From assembly GCA_003008705.1 (NCBI GenBank), contig PDUO01000030.1, positions 687,298 through 751,297 of the forward strand: a stretch of DNA of 64,000 nt. The letters run 5' to 3'. Made by a program: the position numbers and the translations under genes. A model generated the notes under the pieces. The model saw nothing but the letters and a program-made list of their open reading frames with translations, searched no databases and was not told where the DNA came from. Source of the DNA: Pezicula radicicola. Taxonomy: Eukaryota; Ascomycota; Leotiomycetes; Helotiales; Dermateaceae. This document shows, one piece after another, positions 1 through 11,291 of the stretch (position 1 is its first letter; each line of letters starts with the position of its first letter).

Positions 1-703
1 TCCACTAATTAATTCTGAAGTTTTCAGGTCACCGTACGATCGCCACTTTGGACTTTTCAGTTGTTTTCTTTTTTTTTTCCCTTTTATTCTGACGCCGATG
101 GTTGAATACTTCTTCTGATCATCAACAACTTTCCTCTCGCTTCATCAGCTGACGTTAAACCCCGAGGTTCATTCCACAGTAACACCGAGGCCGCTTTTCT
201 GAGGCACAATCTCTCCACATTTGCACGCGCGCAGGGGGTAATGACTTGGTCTTTTTTTTTTGGTTACAGTATGAAGTACGGAGCTACGTTGTCGTGGTTG
301 TGTGCGGATATTTGCACAGCCACCGAAGCCGACTCGTCGAATTGGACTTGGATGTTGATCCTTCGTGTTCAGACACCGCCTTGACAACTGCTTCGTCTAT
401 GCCAGTCTGAGCCTGGTCCCCAAAGGGAGGAAACGCCATTCGGGCGAAGTATGTGACCAACCCACCGTAAAGGGAAATTCTAGTTTCATCTCACTGTAAC
501 TCTTGTGCACCGTCGTCTATTGGCGCCCTATTGCCGGATCTTAAGCAAGCTTCTTAAAAGCTTTCTTGCCCCCCTACTTACTCTGCCTGCGAACTATCTC
601 CACTACATCTGATCTGTACATGCGGCTCTAAGATCTCACAGTCTGATCTTTATAACATTCAACATCTCGGTCTTACTCAGTATTCATCCGTCATATATAC
701 ACC
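1..703. other. intergenic, upstream of the first gene
   Basis: I see no convincing gene here. The last 150 bases are pyrimidine-rich and lead into a good fungal start context (CACC before ATGG at 704), so they are probably the promoter and leader of the next gene. A T-rich run lies near 62-80. Confidence 0.5.
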
Positions 704-1576
704 ATGGCCGACTTGCAACGTCAAGTCCAGTATCCTCCGCGGACCTCATCACGGTGGCCTGCACCGGGCATATTCGTCAATGTGGAGTTTGGGGTATCTT
801 TCTCACAGCATGATGGGCCACATACCGCATCATTGAGATACACATCACGGAATATGCAAGAAAGAATACAGCGGCAACAGCAGCCACCAACAATATTACT
901 GCAACCATATGGGGAAAGCTCTTGCGAAGTACGATCGCCGCAAGCAGCATACCAGCACCCATCCCAACGACGAAGATTGGCTGTGAGGCCAAGGGATAAT
1001 CATGAAAGAGGGAGCTCAGCACCGCCTAGTCTAGAAGATCGTCATATACCTGTGAGCCCAAGAGGTACATTGCCACATACAGGCTCCTTCCCCCTCGAAG
1101 ATCGAGCAAGACTGGACCGTCCTCTCCCGCCACTGCCATCAGCTTTTCGGCTTGGCGAGCCTGATCTTCCATGGTCAACATCAGTACCATCTTGGGCCCA
1201 ACCAACCGCAGACTACGAGGACCCAACAACGCTCACAATGTCGGAGACAGACAGTATGCTCGGTGAGGATCCGCAAAGAGTCAGGGATCTGGGGACACTG
1301 CACCAAGCCATGATGACGGTGGATAGTTTGCATGAGGAAGGATGGGATGCTTGGACTCGGGAGAGCGTTGGGGATATTCCGAGGGGCCCGACGAGCTTGG
1401 GATGGGCAGTTAGCACGGATGAGGCCAGAGAATCTTGGAGTCGGAATGACAGGCCCAGTACGTCTTCCGCTATAGTATCGCCAATCTCTCCGCCGCCTCC
1501 GCCATATGTTGTCAGTCAATGGGAGCAAATGTATGGGGGTTATTATAGGCCTGGGAGACCGAGCAGTGCGGGTTGA
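704..1576 (+). CDS. hypothetical proline/serine-rich protein
   Basis: This is an uninterrupted 290-codon frame with an ATG in strong context (CACCATGG). I do not recognise the family. The protein is low in hydrophobic residues and rich in P, S, R and Q. It has a PPLP motif near residue 141 and a PPPPPY motif near residue 265 that could bind SH3- or WW-type domains, and a more acidic stretch between them. There is no signal peptide, membrane segment or catalytic motif. It is probably mostly disordered. The antisense strand also carries open frames with hydrophobic stretches, which I read as the mirror of hydrophilic sense codons. An intron cannot be excluded. Confidence 0.55.
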   Translation: MADLQRQVQYPPRTSSRWPAPGIFVNVEFGVSFSQHDGPHTASLRYTSRNMQERIQRQQQPPTILLQPYGESSCEVRSPQAAYQHPSQRRRLAVRPRDNHERGSSAPPSLEDRHIPVSPRGTLPHTGSFPLEDRARLDRPLPPLPSAFRLGEPDLPWSTSVPSWAQPTADYEDPTTLTMSETDSMLGEDPQRVRDLGTLHQAMMTVDSLHEEGWDAWTRESVGDIPRGPTSLGWAVSTDEARESWSRNDRPSTSSAIVSPISPPPPPYVVSQWEQMYGGYYRPGRPSSAG

Positions 1577-3487
1577 GGAACGGAGCAGTGGGAGGTTTGA
1601 AGGAAGATTGCGAGGACAAAACTATCGCTAAATTTCTGTTCTCTCGGGGCTTCCTTGCTGAACTTGCAAAGGTCTCCTTCGGCTTGACCTTATTTTCCAA
1701 ACCAGCCTCATGAACTTGAGAGGGATCCAACTTTTACATTCAAATATCAGCCGAGTAAAACTATCAACCGAGATGCCGAAGTTTACACCCCACTCCAGAG
1801 AAACGAATGATCAAGGAGGGAAAGGATATCTTTGCCCATGGAGGGAAAACGCCTTTCGAAGAGCCTTGTATCAAGCTTCATATCACAAAAGAGTCCGATG
1901 TGATGCCACCGAGACGATGGAAGGAGTAATGAGTTTGGTACAGGAGGGCTGCTCTAAGTAACGCAGGTCCACGAAACAAATAATGTATAAAATAAGCTTT
2001 CCCCTGTGGGGAACGCAAGGTCAATCAGATCCGATGCAATCCAACAAAATATCCTCCGTATCTAAGAATAGAAATAAACCCCTACTTCAGATCAAAACAA
2101 TCTGTCTGCCTCTTCTCAAAACAACGGTGCAAACGCGGCGCAGAAGAAAGCGTGCTGTGCCACCCTAAGTCTCTTGGAGGCTTGATTGATTGACATCAGA
2201 CAGAAACATCCTGTTTTGCTCATCCCTTCTCTTCTCACTAAAACAAAGCGTATCGTTTCACCGGTTGTGTCTCCTTGATCATCTTCGACAGGAGGATCTC
2301 TCCCCCACACAATGGCACATATAATACGACATACATAATTGGAAATTCTGCTTGATGATACGCCACAGAGAGTAATGGATGTCTGTGTTTCTATAGGCTT
2401 TTCAAAAAACTTGAAACATAATTCTCCGGTCAGAATGACATCGACAGGACAGAAGCCCCACAGATGTCACAGTCACACGGTTCGGTTTCGAAACGCACAT
2501 TTACGAACACCAATTTTCCCATGCGCGCGCTCGTGTGCGTTTGGTGTTTTCATGAAGTGAGACTGTGCGACTGTGAGACCCCGGGTTTCAAATCCGTAAA
2601 TATCGTCCGAACATCTGACGGTCGATCTCCCGTGTATTCCCCTGGATTAAGTGGACTTGACCTTCCCCTGGGCCTGTCTGGAGGAGGATCTGTTTACCTT
2701 GGGTGAAAGGGGAGCGAGGGGTTTGGGATGGTCTGGGGTGTTTTATTGGTTGTGTTTCGTTAGGCTTTGGGGTCGGGATTTCATACCTTGTGACGGTAAC
2801 TGCTTGGATGAACCCCCTTCTCGGTCAAGACGTTCTACTTGTACCTTAGTTTTTGGACTCCTAATTATGACGATTTACTTTGGCATGCTTCATATTTGAG
2901 TACCCAGGTGGACAGAAGGTAAGGTAGGAAAGTACAATGCATTAAATACGCAGTAACTCGCGTCCTAGCCGAGCTTTCAACTGTATTTCAACTTCACTTC
3001 TCGCCCCCCAAACAATACATCTCGAATGCCCTCACCCAACCACATGCGACCAAACTTGCCGCCGAGATAAAGGGCTCCGGCATACGAATTATGTATGTCA
3101 TTATTACGGTAGGTCATCCGACAACGACTCCATTGGATACTGATGGAGATATGGCTTGCTCTGTAAGGTAGGTGTGGGAGGGGACGGCTGACCGCTAGGC
3201 TAACCACACAGCCTCATGCACGCCCGACTCGAATTGCACATCGGAGTCTTGAGACTTGTTGTCGTGCTCCTCACGACGGTGATGGAACTGCATGTCCAAT
3301 CATCCTTGTACGTCGATTTATATCCTCAAGGTTAACATTAGGTCTTCCGATCAATCAGCATCTTACGATTGCGCATTTTGCGCCAACACTACCCCAAGCG
3401 CCCGAGCTTCGTTGTGCGAGCCTCGCCCTCACCTGGAGTCTACTATCTAGGACGACTGATCTCGATAGCGCGCTACGAAGTAGAACC
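1577..3487. other. intergenic region, no supported gene
   Basis: Only short overlapping frames on both strands, with no recognisable domain. The last 150 bases are probably the promoter of the HeLo gene at 3488. Confidence 0.5.
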
Positions 3488-4491
3488 ATGGCTGAAGCCG
3501 CGGGCCTTTCGCTAGGTGTACTTGGTGTTGCCGGTCTCTTCTCAACTTATATCGAATATTTTGATATTGTAGGTGCTGGACAGAACCACAGCAAGGAGTT
3601 TGAACAACTTTCTGTCTTGATGAGTACTCAATCCCAATTCACTGTTGGTCGAGATTTGATGCTAACTCTGTGGCATTCAGCTCGCTTTGGAACGACTGAG
3701 GTTCTGCATCTGTGGCCAGTCAGTCGGCTTCGTTCCTCAACCTGATGGACGCAGCGTACCATACGATGGAATTCTCAATCGATATGATATCCAACCAGTG
3801 GCTGAGCAAACAATCTACAATATAAAATCTCTCCTGGACGACCCAGGGCAGGTGGGCGAGAGATATGGGCCCAAAGTAGCTCCGCTCCCAGGCTCTCAGC
3901 TATCAAATTCCCGAAGGAATGGATATATTCAAATCTTCCTTTGATCAATTCAAGAGTCGAATGCAGAAGCAGCAAAAGGATATATCCGCATGGCATGTTA
4001 CTCGATGGGCGATACATAACGCGAAAGATTTCGAGGGAACCATAAGTCGGCTCCAGAAGCTTGTGGACGGATTGGAGAAGATTACGGCATCGACCCATCT
4101 TGCAGAACAGCGAGCTCAACCGCAGGGGGAGATTAGGAACATCTCAGACATTTAAAACCTCAAACTTCTGTCGAATTCTTCTTCCAGCTATCGATCCTCA
4201 TACCACGGAATGACAGATTCTCTGAGTCGAAGCTTGGTCAGGGAACTGGCAGAGTTCGTTCTTGAGCAGAGGACTGTAACATCAAGATCAATTTCTCATG
4301 GCACAGAATCATCATTCATAACTGCGACTACCCACCGTAGAGCAATTCCTTCCGGGAATTATACTGGAAGAACTACGCAAAATACAAATACTGTCGGGGC
4401 AAAAAGTCATTCAATTAGTGACTTGAACATACCGGGTGCTTGGCCCAAATTCCCTTTTTTCTACAAATTCAACACGCTCGCCACGTGCTAA
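3488..4491 (+). pseudogene. HeLo-domain (HET-s/LopB-type) protein, decayed
   Basis: HeLo domains are helical, membrane-targeting cell-death domains of fungal amyloid signalling and heterokaryon incompatibility proteins. The N-terminus at 3488 reads GVLGVAGLF followed by an aromatic-rich helix, as in HET-s. An intron at 3614-3680 with a GCTAACT branch site joins it to a segment with LERLRF and SVGF. A one-base frame change near 3915-3919 leads to WHVTRWAIHNAKDFEG and VDGLEKITAS, which are hallmark HeLo sequences. A TAA at 4153-4155 then falls where the family continues with its ESLRLL-like segment; the same frame goes on coding (NLKLLSNSSSSYRSS). The tail to 4491 is rich in S, T, N and G, like the linkers that carry prion motifs, but I cannot identify a known amyloid motif. 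It is broken by at least one frameshift and one stop, unless the exon structure differs from my reading. Confidence 0.75.
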
Positions 4492-4737
4492 ACAGAGAAA
4501 ACACCTGAAAACGAAACTTGAAGTAGCATGCGAACAATGTCAGCAGGAGGTCTACAAATGTAGCCCATCGTTTTCCCTGTCTGAAGACAAGGCATGTACA
4601 AGGTGCAATGAATTAAACAGAACTTGCAGTCACTTGCATTCACCACTTCTACACTATTCAGAAAGACACTCTATAGACACGCATGCCACCGCTGACAGGT
4701 CTTATCCTGAGGATGTTCCTCAAATAAACGACTGATG
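4492..4737 (+). pseudogene. Cys6 cluster (Zn2Cys6-like) segment between HeLo and UBC relics
   Basis: In a frame shifted from the HeLo tail, the codons for C-x2-C-x6-C and, eleven residues on, C-x2-C-x6-C lie between 4529 and 4626. That is the spacing of a fungal Zn2Cys6 binuclear cluster. However, the loop between the second and third Cys is QQEVYK, lacking most of the basic residues that contact DNA. Upstream is a basic KQRKHLKTK stretch. The frame stops at 4735-4737. It could be the middle of one long HeLo-Cys6-UBC gene or the remnant of a separate regulator. The lack of any start or promoter of its own favours the first option. Confidence 0.5.
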
Positions 4738-4759
4738 AACGAAATAATCCAGAGCGCCG

Positions 4760-5764
4760 CGCCAGGGGACCATTTGAGTTTTGCTAAAGGCGAAGGGAAC
4801 TACGGAGAACAACTTCGAGCTATCAGGATGGAGGACCATAACCACTGGGTCCAAAATTCTGGGCGCTTTCTTGCGTATGCATAGCACAATCATCAGCCGC
4901 GAAAAGGATGTTCTTCGAACTTCGTAACATTGAAGCTGCCAAGGTTCCTTTCATTAATGCTGATCCTCTTCATGACAGCCTCGATACTGTACTAGCTAGT
5001 ATCTAAGGACCGCCCGAAACGCCATATGAGAGGCGTATTCTGGATCACCGTTCAATTAGCGGAGTCTGACCCTTATGGGCCTCCTTTGATGAAGTTTCAA
5101 ACTAAAATCTATCATCCGAACATATCACCTCGAGGCGAGATTTGTGCCGATTACAGTGACAAGTGGAGGTCTGTACTCTCTGCAGGTATTCCTGTCAGTG
5201 ATGATTCAGCTGTGTGGTACCCTGTCAAATCTACAGAGATTTCGATGGCCTTTAGGGGCACTTCTCACAGCTTTATGTGGGTTGCTGGCCTCCCCTGATG
5301 TGGATGATCCGCTCGTACCTGAAATTGTTCGGAAGTACATCGAAGACTATGATGGCTATTGCGAAGCTGCTTGGACTTATACTCACCGCTACGCAAAAAA
5401 TCAGAGACCTAACTAAAATAAAATTGTGCTTTACGAAGAAGGCCAAGCATCGGACTCAACAACTCCTCCTCTCCCTCCGTTGATTCATAAGGAACCCGAA
5501 GTTGACGTTGCTAGCCTGCAGCAATCTTGACGAGAAAAGCTGGAACATGATGAAATTGACCGGCCAGTTACGAAAAACATTTTAAATGTAGACCAAGGCT
5601 CGGCAATAATCGGCAGCGGATTACAGACGACCAGTTTACAAGAAAAACCAAGAAGGTTTCTCTCCACTTCCGGCTTCACTTTCATTGAAGTCAACTGGAA
5701 ACTGGCAAGGCTCTCAAACTTCAGGTTCCACTCTCCATGGGATTCTAGATTCTACGCAACATAA
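4760..5764 (+). pseudogene. ubiquitin-conjugating (UBC/E2-fold) domain protein, decayed
   Basis: Successive frames give an E2 fold in order: a helix reading MFFELRNIEAAKVPF (from 4908), GPPETPY, GVFWITVQL, FQTKIYHPNISPRGEICADY, WYPVKSTEI, LGALLTALCGLLASPDVDD, a C-terminal helix ending in YTHRYAKNQRP, and then a tail with DQGSAIIGSGLQ. The IYHPNI..G.IC segment is the E2 active-site strand and loop, with the catalytic Cys position kept in EICADY. It is broken by TAA at 5004-5006 just before GPPETPY, a frame change at about 5025-5032, a one-base insertion at about 5240 and a stop after the domain. The fold resembles the large Pezizomycotina E2-like proteins rather than the small canonical UBC enzymes. 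No intact start is seen, consistent with fusion to the segments upstream. Confidence 0.72.
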
Positions 5765-6162
5765 AAAATCCACCACTCAAAACAAAAATAGCGTCGAATT
5801 CTCATAATTCGAACAAACACCGTTATCCTCCTACCAGTTACCTAAATAAGTCACTTCTTCAAATAAGCCAGTTACTCTAATAACTTGGTTGCTTAAATCA
5901 AATCGGTTGTTTAAACCAAATAACTTGCCCAAGTAATGGACCTTGTACTCCTATGTGGACTGTTACCTGTCGTTAATATCCTATGGTCACGTGATATTGA
6001 CTACATTGTACGGAAGATATTTCAATTTGTATAAAATATTTTTACTAGAGCCGATTAGAGTGGCGCAAGAACCTAGAACTCCAAGTTCCTCCCGTAATAT
6101 TCAGTCCAAGACGAAATACTCGCAAACGGAAACAACACCATAGCTCCGCTATCTCCCAACGA
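5765..6162. other. AT-rich intergenic spacer
   Basis: This spacer lies between two pseudogenes. Around 5838-5935 there are loosely repeated pieces reading like GTTACCTAAATAAG and GTTACTCTAATAAC. I see no gene. Confidence 0.4.
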
Positions 6163-8178
6163 CTACTTCTCATGGAGACCCAACTCTCGAATAAAAATAT
6201 CCGCCGCCTTCTCCCCAATCATCAAGGCTGTATTGTTAGTATTCGCACCCACATTCTCAGGCGGAATGCTCAAATCCGCAAGCTTAAGCCCCTCGACACC
6301 ATACACATTCAAGTCAGCATCTACAACACCTCCTTTCTCTCTTGGCGCCATCTTGCAGGTACCCAGCGAATGCCAAGTCGTCGCAACTATCTCACGCACG
6401 TGCTGCTCGATGGCCTTGTCATCCTCAGGTGTGTACTCAATCCGCTTCGCGTCATCACCAACCGGGCCTTCAGCCTTTTCAACGATGGCGGCTTTGGACC
6501 CCGGAGGGAAGCGCGGGTGGCTTGCTGCTAGTTCTCCGCGGAAGATGCTCATGCGGCGAAAGATCTCACGCTGCATCTTGTACGCCCAGATGTGCTTCTT
6601 GACGTCGATGTCGTGGGCATCCGTGAGGTAGCCAACGTTGAAGTCAATGGGGTCAGACAGATCTTGCCCGGTGATGTGGATGTGGCCGCGAGAATAGGGG
6701 TAAGCCGTCCAATCAGCCATTGAAACATACTCTGCGTTGTCTGGTAGAGTAGAATGTTCGCCAAAGAAGCTGTTCTCTGTAAGTATTACAGTTGACGAGG
6801 AAATGTGGTGGAATGTCGACGAAGCCTTACCTCAAGTACATGGCGATGATCATCAGGGGTTTGTCAGGTGAATTCTTGAAGTCCCGGTCCCAGGCTTTCT
6901 TGAACTCAGGTCCAAGAGCCGCAACGTCAGCCTCAGTAGGACGGAACTTGCCCGAGGCATCCATCGAATTCTAGCCCAGAAGCTCATCGTTACTTTTGAT
7001 CATCTCTTGTACATTGAATCGACCGTCGGCAAAGGCATTGATCGTCTCGCGTGGCGTGAGGCTAGTCCGATATGCGTACAGTGTTAAGTGATGGTCTTGG
7101 TATTCGTTCCCTACACCGGGCAAGGCCTCAACAACCGGAACTCCTGCACGCTGCAGAACCTTTGGATCACCAACTCCAGAACGCTCAAGAATGAGTGGGG
7201 TCCCATTTGCACCGGCTGAAACAACCACCATCTTCGAGGCCCCTACAGTACGCACAGAACTGTCGGTATCCTGGAACTTGGCATTGGGGTGATACTCAAC
7301 CCCGACAGCCCTCTTGTTGCTATCGAACAAGATTCTCACAACTTGGTTCTCCACTAGGACATGCAAGTTGGGATAGTTCCCACTCTGGAGCTTGGGATGA
7401 AGGAACCTGTGAGCGGCATCCTGGCGTCGTCCATCAGGCCCAACGTATCGCAGCCAGCGCTCCGTGCCGTCGTTTGCGTCGAGGTTTTGTAGGTCCTTCA
7501 GCTCTCGGTAGCCGACCTTGGCAGCAGCCTCGATGAAGTCATTCTCGGCGCGAGTGGCTCGAAAGGTGCCGCTGGAAATGTTAATAGGACCATCATAGCC
7601 GTGGTGCTCCTTCTCGCCACGGCCGTGGTAGTTTTCAAACTGTTGAAGTGGTTAATTCTCGGGTACCCTAATATTGAGAGTTAGAACAGAGACAAAGGAA
7701 CTCCATGCATACTTTCTTCAAGAACGGCCACAGCTCGTTGGCTGACCAACCAGGTGTATTCCACGAGTCAAAATCAGATCGTTGGGCCCGAGTGTACACC
7801 ATCCAGTTGATGGAAGATCCACCACCGAGAGTACCTCCTGATGGGACAATAGGCTCCCGGTCTGCAAGCTGCGATGCCTTGTTTCCCTTCCAAAACAATG
7901 CCGTCTTGCTGTCGGGGAGCAGGTTCCTCGGGAACAGGGCAGGGTGGACAACTTCAGGCACGTTGTAGTTGTTCATGCCCTGCTCGATGACCAGGATGGA
8001 TAACTTTGGGTCTGCTTCCGCCAATCGTGAGGCAACAACACAACCAGCTGTGCCACCTGCGATAATTCGTGAGTAAGAAAGAGAGGTGGATTATAAAGAG
8101 CCCGAGGGCTGAGTTACCTCCGGCCACGATCACGTCCACTTCGTGCATGTCATCTGGGAGCTTTTTATACAACCCCAT
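6163..8178 (-). pseudogene. alcohol (methanol-type) oxidase, GMC flavoprotein, with one nonsense codon
   Basis: FAD-dependent alcohol oxidases of the GMC family oxidise short primary alcohols to aldehyde and H2O2, usually in peroxisomes. Start is ATG at 8178. The exons join across introns 8057-8117, 7640-7712 and 6770-6830, giving 607 codons in one frame. After the first splice the Rossmann motif reads VIVAGGGTAGCVVASRLAE. GGGSSINWM is a GMC signature, and the catalytic His lies in ATTWHSLGTCK with the NTNNTALMIGEKAAD end motif. The only break is TAG at 6971-6973, between NDELLG and NSMDASGKFRPTE, where a TGG codon would fit (one G->A). The C-terminus ends in HEK, without the extra segment and peroxisomal -ARF-type signal of yeast alcohol oxidases. 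Everything else is intact, so the loss is recent or the stop is read through. Confidence 0.85.
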
Positions 8179-9122
8179 TGTGAGATTAGACCCAAGATTT
8201 ACCGTATCAGTCTTTTGCAAGTGCTTCCGACAATGTGAAGGTCGAAATTTCAATGTCTCCTTGTGTCTGGTGTGAATGAATGTGCAACGTGCGAGGAACC
8301 TGCATTCAATTATATACACGGAGCGGCGGGGAGTAAGTAACTTTTACGCTCTAAAGTTCACCTAGACTTCACCAATGACTACGGATGCTCAGTATTGGCG
8401 AACACTGACTGAAGATAATGATACAGCTGAAAAGAGGAGGGGGCAACGCAATTTGTCTAGACCCCGCGTTTCTACTCCCCGCATGGTCGCACACAGGTAC
8501 GAGGTTGCAGTTGAGAGAAGTGCAGACATTGGGTCAAGTTAATCAAGATACTCAAGATAAAGTTCTGTCATTTGGCCTCTGTCGATTTCCCCGCATTCCC
8601 CGCATTCCTCTACAGTATCACGGTCAAACCTCCGTCTACCTTCTCTTTCTTCAAAGGATGTCACAAAAGTCTTCTACAAATCTTAGTCCACACCTCCTTC
8701 CGAGCAGTCCGAATCAATGCCTTCCTGGGAACCTCTTAAAGTTAAACGACATCTATCGTGCTCAGAGTCTGCACAGGCAAGTATAAAGTTAAAGACAGTA
8801 ATAGGGGAAAAGGTGGTTCTGTTGGATTTAGAGTAGAAGAAGTTATGAGTCTTATTTATGGCCGAATGTTCTCCGCAATATTGATATGTCCGAGACGTTG
8901 ATCTTTAAGTGACGTCTTCCTCTTTAGCGATTGGCTATGTAGCTATGCGCAGCTCAAGGGTGAAGATTTAGTGCCAACTAATGCTTCTTTAAACATCAGA
9001 AAGCTGTATATAGGAATTATTTGGAGAGCTACTTTACATATTATCAACAGAAGAAAAAAAAACCAAAAACTCAATTACTAAATATTTAATAGAGCTTCTC
9101 TCCAATACTAAGGAACAACTAC
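8179..9122. other. intergenic region
   Basis: The first 150 bases are the likely promoter of the leftward alcohol oxidase gene. The rest has only short unconvincing frames and becomes AT-rich toward the hairpin at 9123. Confidence 0.45.
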
Positions 9123-9240
9123 TACGAAGGACAAATTCATTGCACTTGAGCCTGGTCCAAGCGTTTCCTCACCCAAATTAATACTTTTCACAGCGAAAAC
9201 GCTTGGACCAGGCTCAAGTGCAATGAATTTGTCCTTCGTA
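9123..9240. repeat. perfect 44-bp inverted repeat (hairpin) with 30-bp loop
   Basis: Bases 9123-9166 are the exact reverse complement of 9197-9240; the loop is 9167-9196. The arms begin TACGAAGGACAAATTC and include CCTGGTCCAAGCG. The pairing stops abruptly at both ends, so the arms are not fading copies. The element sits about 150 bp downstream of the receptor gene end at 9389. It could be a foldback mobile element, a small-RNA precursor or a replication-template artefact. Confidence 0.9.
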
Positions 9241-9388
9241 CACATGTCCTATTACCAAATAACCAGTGCAAGTACTTCTAGAATACAGTGTGCTGTGTCC
9301 CCAACCCTCGTTCTTCGACAATGAGGTGAAGTATCCCAAAACGTCAACCCCTGTTCATAACAGAGAATCAAGTCCAAACACCTAATAA

Positions 9389-11291
9389 TTAATTTCCACT
9401 CCTCCCAATCCACCTCCCCTCATTCCCTCCCTCCCACTCCGTCAACTCAACAAACCCCCCCATTAACCCTTTCTGCCCACCAGCACTCCTAACCCCATTT
9501 GAACCCGCTCCTCGTCTCCCACTACTAGTTCTCGGTTTCGATCTTGATGCTGAAGAGGATGTTGAAGAAGATGCAGAAGGTGATGATTTATCGGTGAGAT
9601 TAGAGAAGATTCGTGGATAGAGATGAGCGAGTAATTGTCTGATAGAAGGGAGACAGGCACAGATTATTGCTATTGCTAATTCGAGGATTGTCCAGATTGT
9701 TACATTTACGTAATCCCCTATACAGAAACAAAATAAAAATAAAACGTTAGCTAAGGTGAAGATTTGGGAATTGGGAGGGATGGACGGAATAATACATACA
9801 GCTTGGATCAATCGAATTTCCAAATGAGAGAAGTGATTGAAGACGAAGGATTGAGATGATAAATCCACTGTTTTGTTATATTTAGTTAACAGGGTAGACG
9901 AAGAGGAAGAGGAAGAAGAAGAAGAGAGGGAGAAAACATACCACCCCCCAACCCCAAACATAAAACAAACCGCCCACTTCTTCTTCCACCCCATATTCAA
10001 CCTCAAAACAACTGGAATAGGTAAAGCAATAATCAGAATATCCTGTGCAATACTACTCACACTATTCGCATACGCTAAAGCATTTATATTAATACATTTC
10101 CCACCTTTCAAATCCTTATTCCAGAAATAAGAAATCGGACTACAGGATAATATTGTAAGGAGTGATATTATGGTTGTGGAGAGGAAAACCAAAAAGATTG
10201 TAATAAAGACGAGGTTTTTGAAGGTTTTGTAGGAGGAGAATATTCGGAGGTAGAAGAATAGGATGGAGATTTTTGATAGGGATAGTTCCCAGACGTAGAT
10301 GTTTTCTGCTATGTAGACTGTATTTTAGGAAGGAGATTGTTAGTTTAGTTTTGGCTTGGGTGATTTTGGGGGGTTAATCGTGAATTAGGGAAGGAAGTGG
10401 TAGAAGACAGTGTGGGAAATAGGAAAGGAATAGGATGACGAACAGTTTTTAAGAAAGCGAAGAAGATCGCCCTCTTGAAGATCCCAAAGATGTCTTCCGA
10501 ATCCTTGTCTTGAAACTAACCGCACAAAGAACAAATGATCAATAAAACTCCATACATTAACAAACACCGGAAGACACATACTCAATATCGTAAGAATCGT
10601 AGTCGGTAAAGCCATCAACTATACCCAATTCTCGATTAGCCGACGAAGTTACGAACTAAATAAACTCCTCACTTCCTATAAGATGCATATACATACCAAA
10701 CTTCCAAAAATAACGTAATCTTCTGCGCCTAGTAGAATTTTCAAAATCGGTTTAGAGAGGAGGCGTAATGGGACGACGAAGCTTAGAACACCGACGACGC
10801 TCGTTACGACAATTATGGGGACGAGTGACCGGTCGTCATGGGATAAATTGCAGGTGGCGGCTTGGACTTTTGAGAGGACTGCAGTGTGAGGTTGTTAGTT
10901 TTGCATTTGGAGGTCCTCTTTGGGGTTTGACAGAATGAAGATATTGCTGCGCTGTGGCATTACGGATGGGGAATTTGAGTTCTGTACCTAAAGAGTCATG
11001 CATAGTACAGTTTGCAAGTATACACTCCGCTGTTAAGGCTGGGAGTGTAGTACTGCTACATTGACAAGTTGTATTCAGCAGTGAGCAATTGACTTCTGGG
11101 ACCGTTTGGGCAAGACAATTGAGCTAGAGAGAGGCATAATGATTAGATAGCGTTCGACGAACAAGGGAGGAGGATTATTGACTTACTCCACAGCTGGTAA
11201 TATTAGCTATGGTAAACTGTTGCGCTACTGTACTAGAAGCCATAATAGTGCTGCAAAGAACAACCGAAAGAGGAATGCCGAGAAGCCTCAT
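9389..11291 (-). CDS. CFEM-domain rhodopsin-like (PTH11/SAT4-type) membrane receptor
   Basis: This is a secreted-head seven-helix receptor family, best known from the Pth11 surface-sensing protein. I splice eight exons: 11187-11291, 10988-11123, 10697-10878, 10566-10618, 10444-10508, 9942-10317, 9800-9867 and 9389-9717 (438 codons including stop). It starts with a signal peptide (MRLLGIPLSVVLCSTIMASS). A CFEM domain with eight Cys follows, from ITSCGLNCLAQ to AATCNLS. The membrane part includes VPIIVVTSVVGVLSFVVPL, ENIYVWELSLSKISILFFYL, a loop with CSPISYFW, and FIISILRLQSL before the WDYVNVTIW motif typical of the family. The tail is S/G/R-rich and cytosolic. Two donors are weak (GTTCGT, GTTTGT) but keep frame and family sequence. 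The likely substrate or ligand is unknown. Confidence 0.85.

Noticed and set aside
777..1229. Antisense frames with hydrophobic, membrane-like stretches opposite the first gene
   Set aside because: In-register antisense of hydrophilic codons gives hydrophobic ones; the sense strand has the better start context and a longer continuous frame.
2560..2620. GGGTTTCAAATCC looked like a tRNA B box
   Set aside because: No A box or paired acceptor stem at the right distance.
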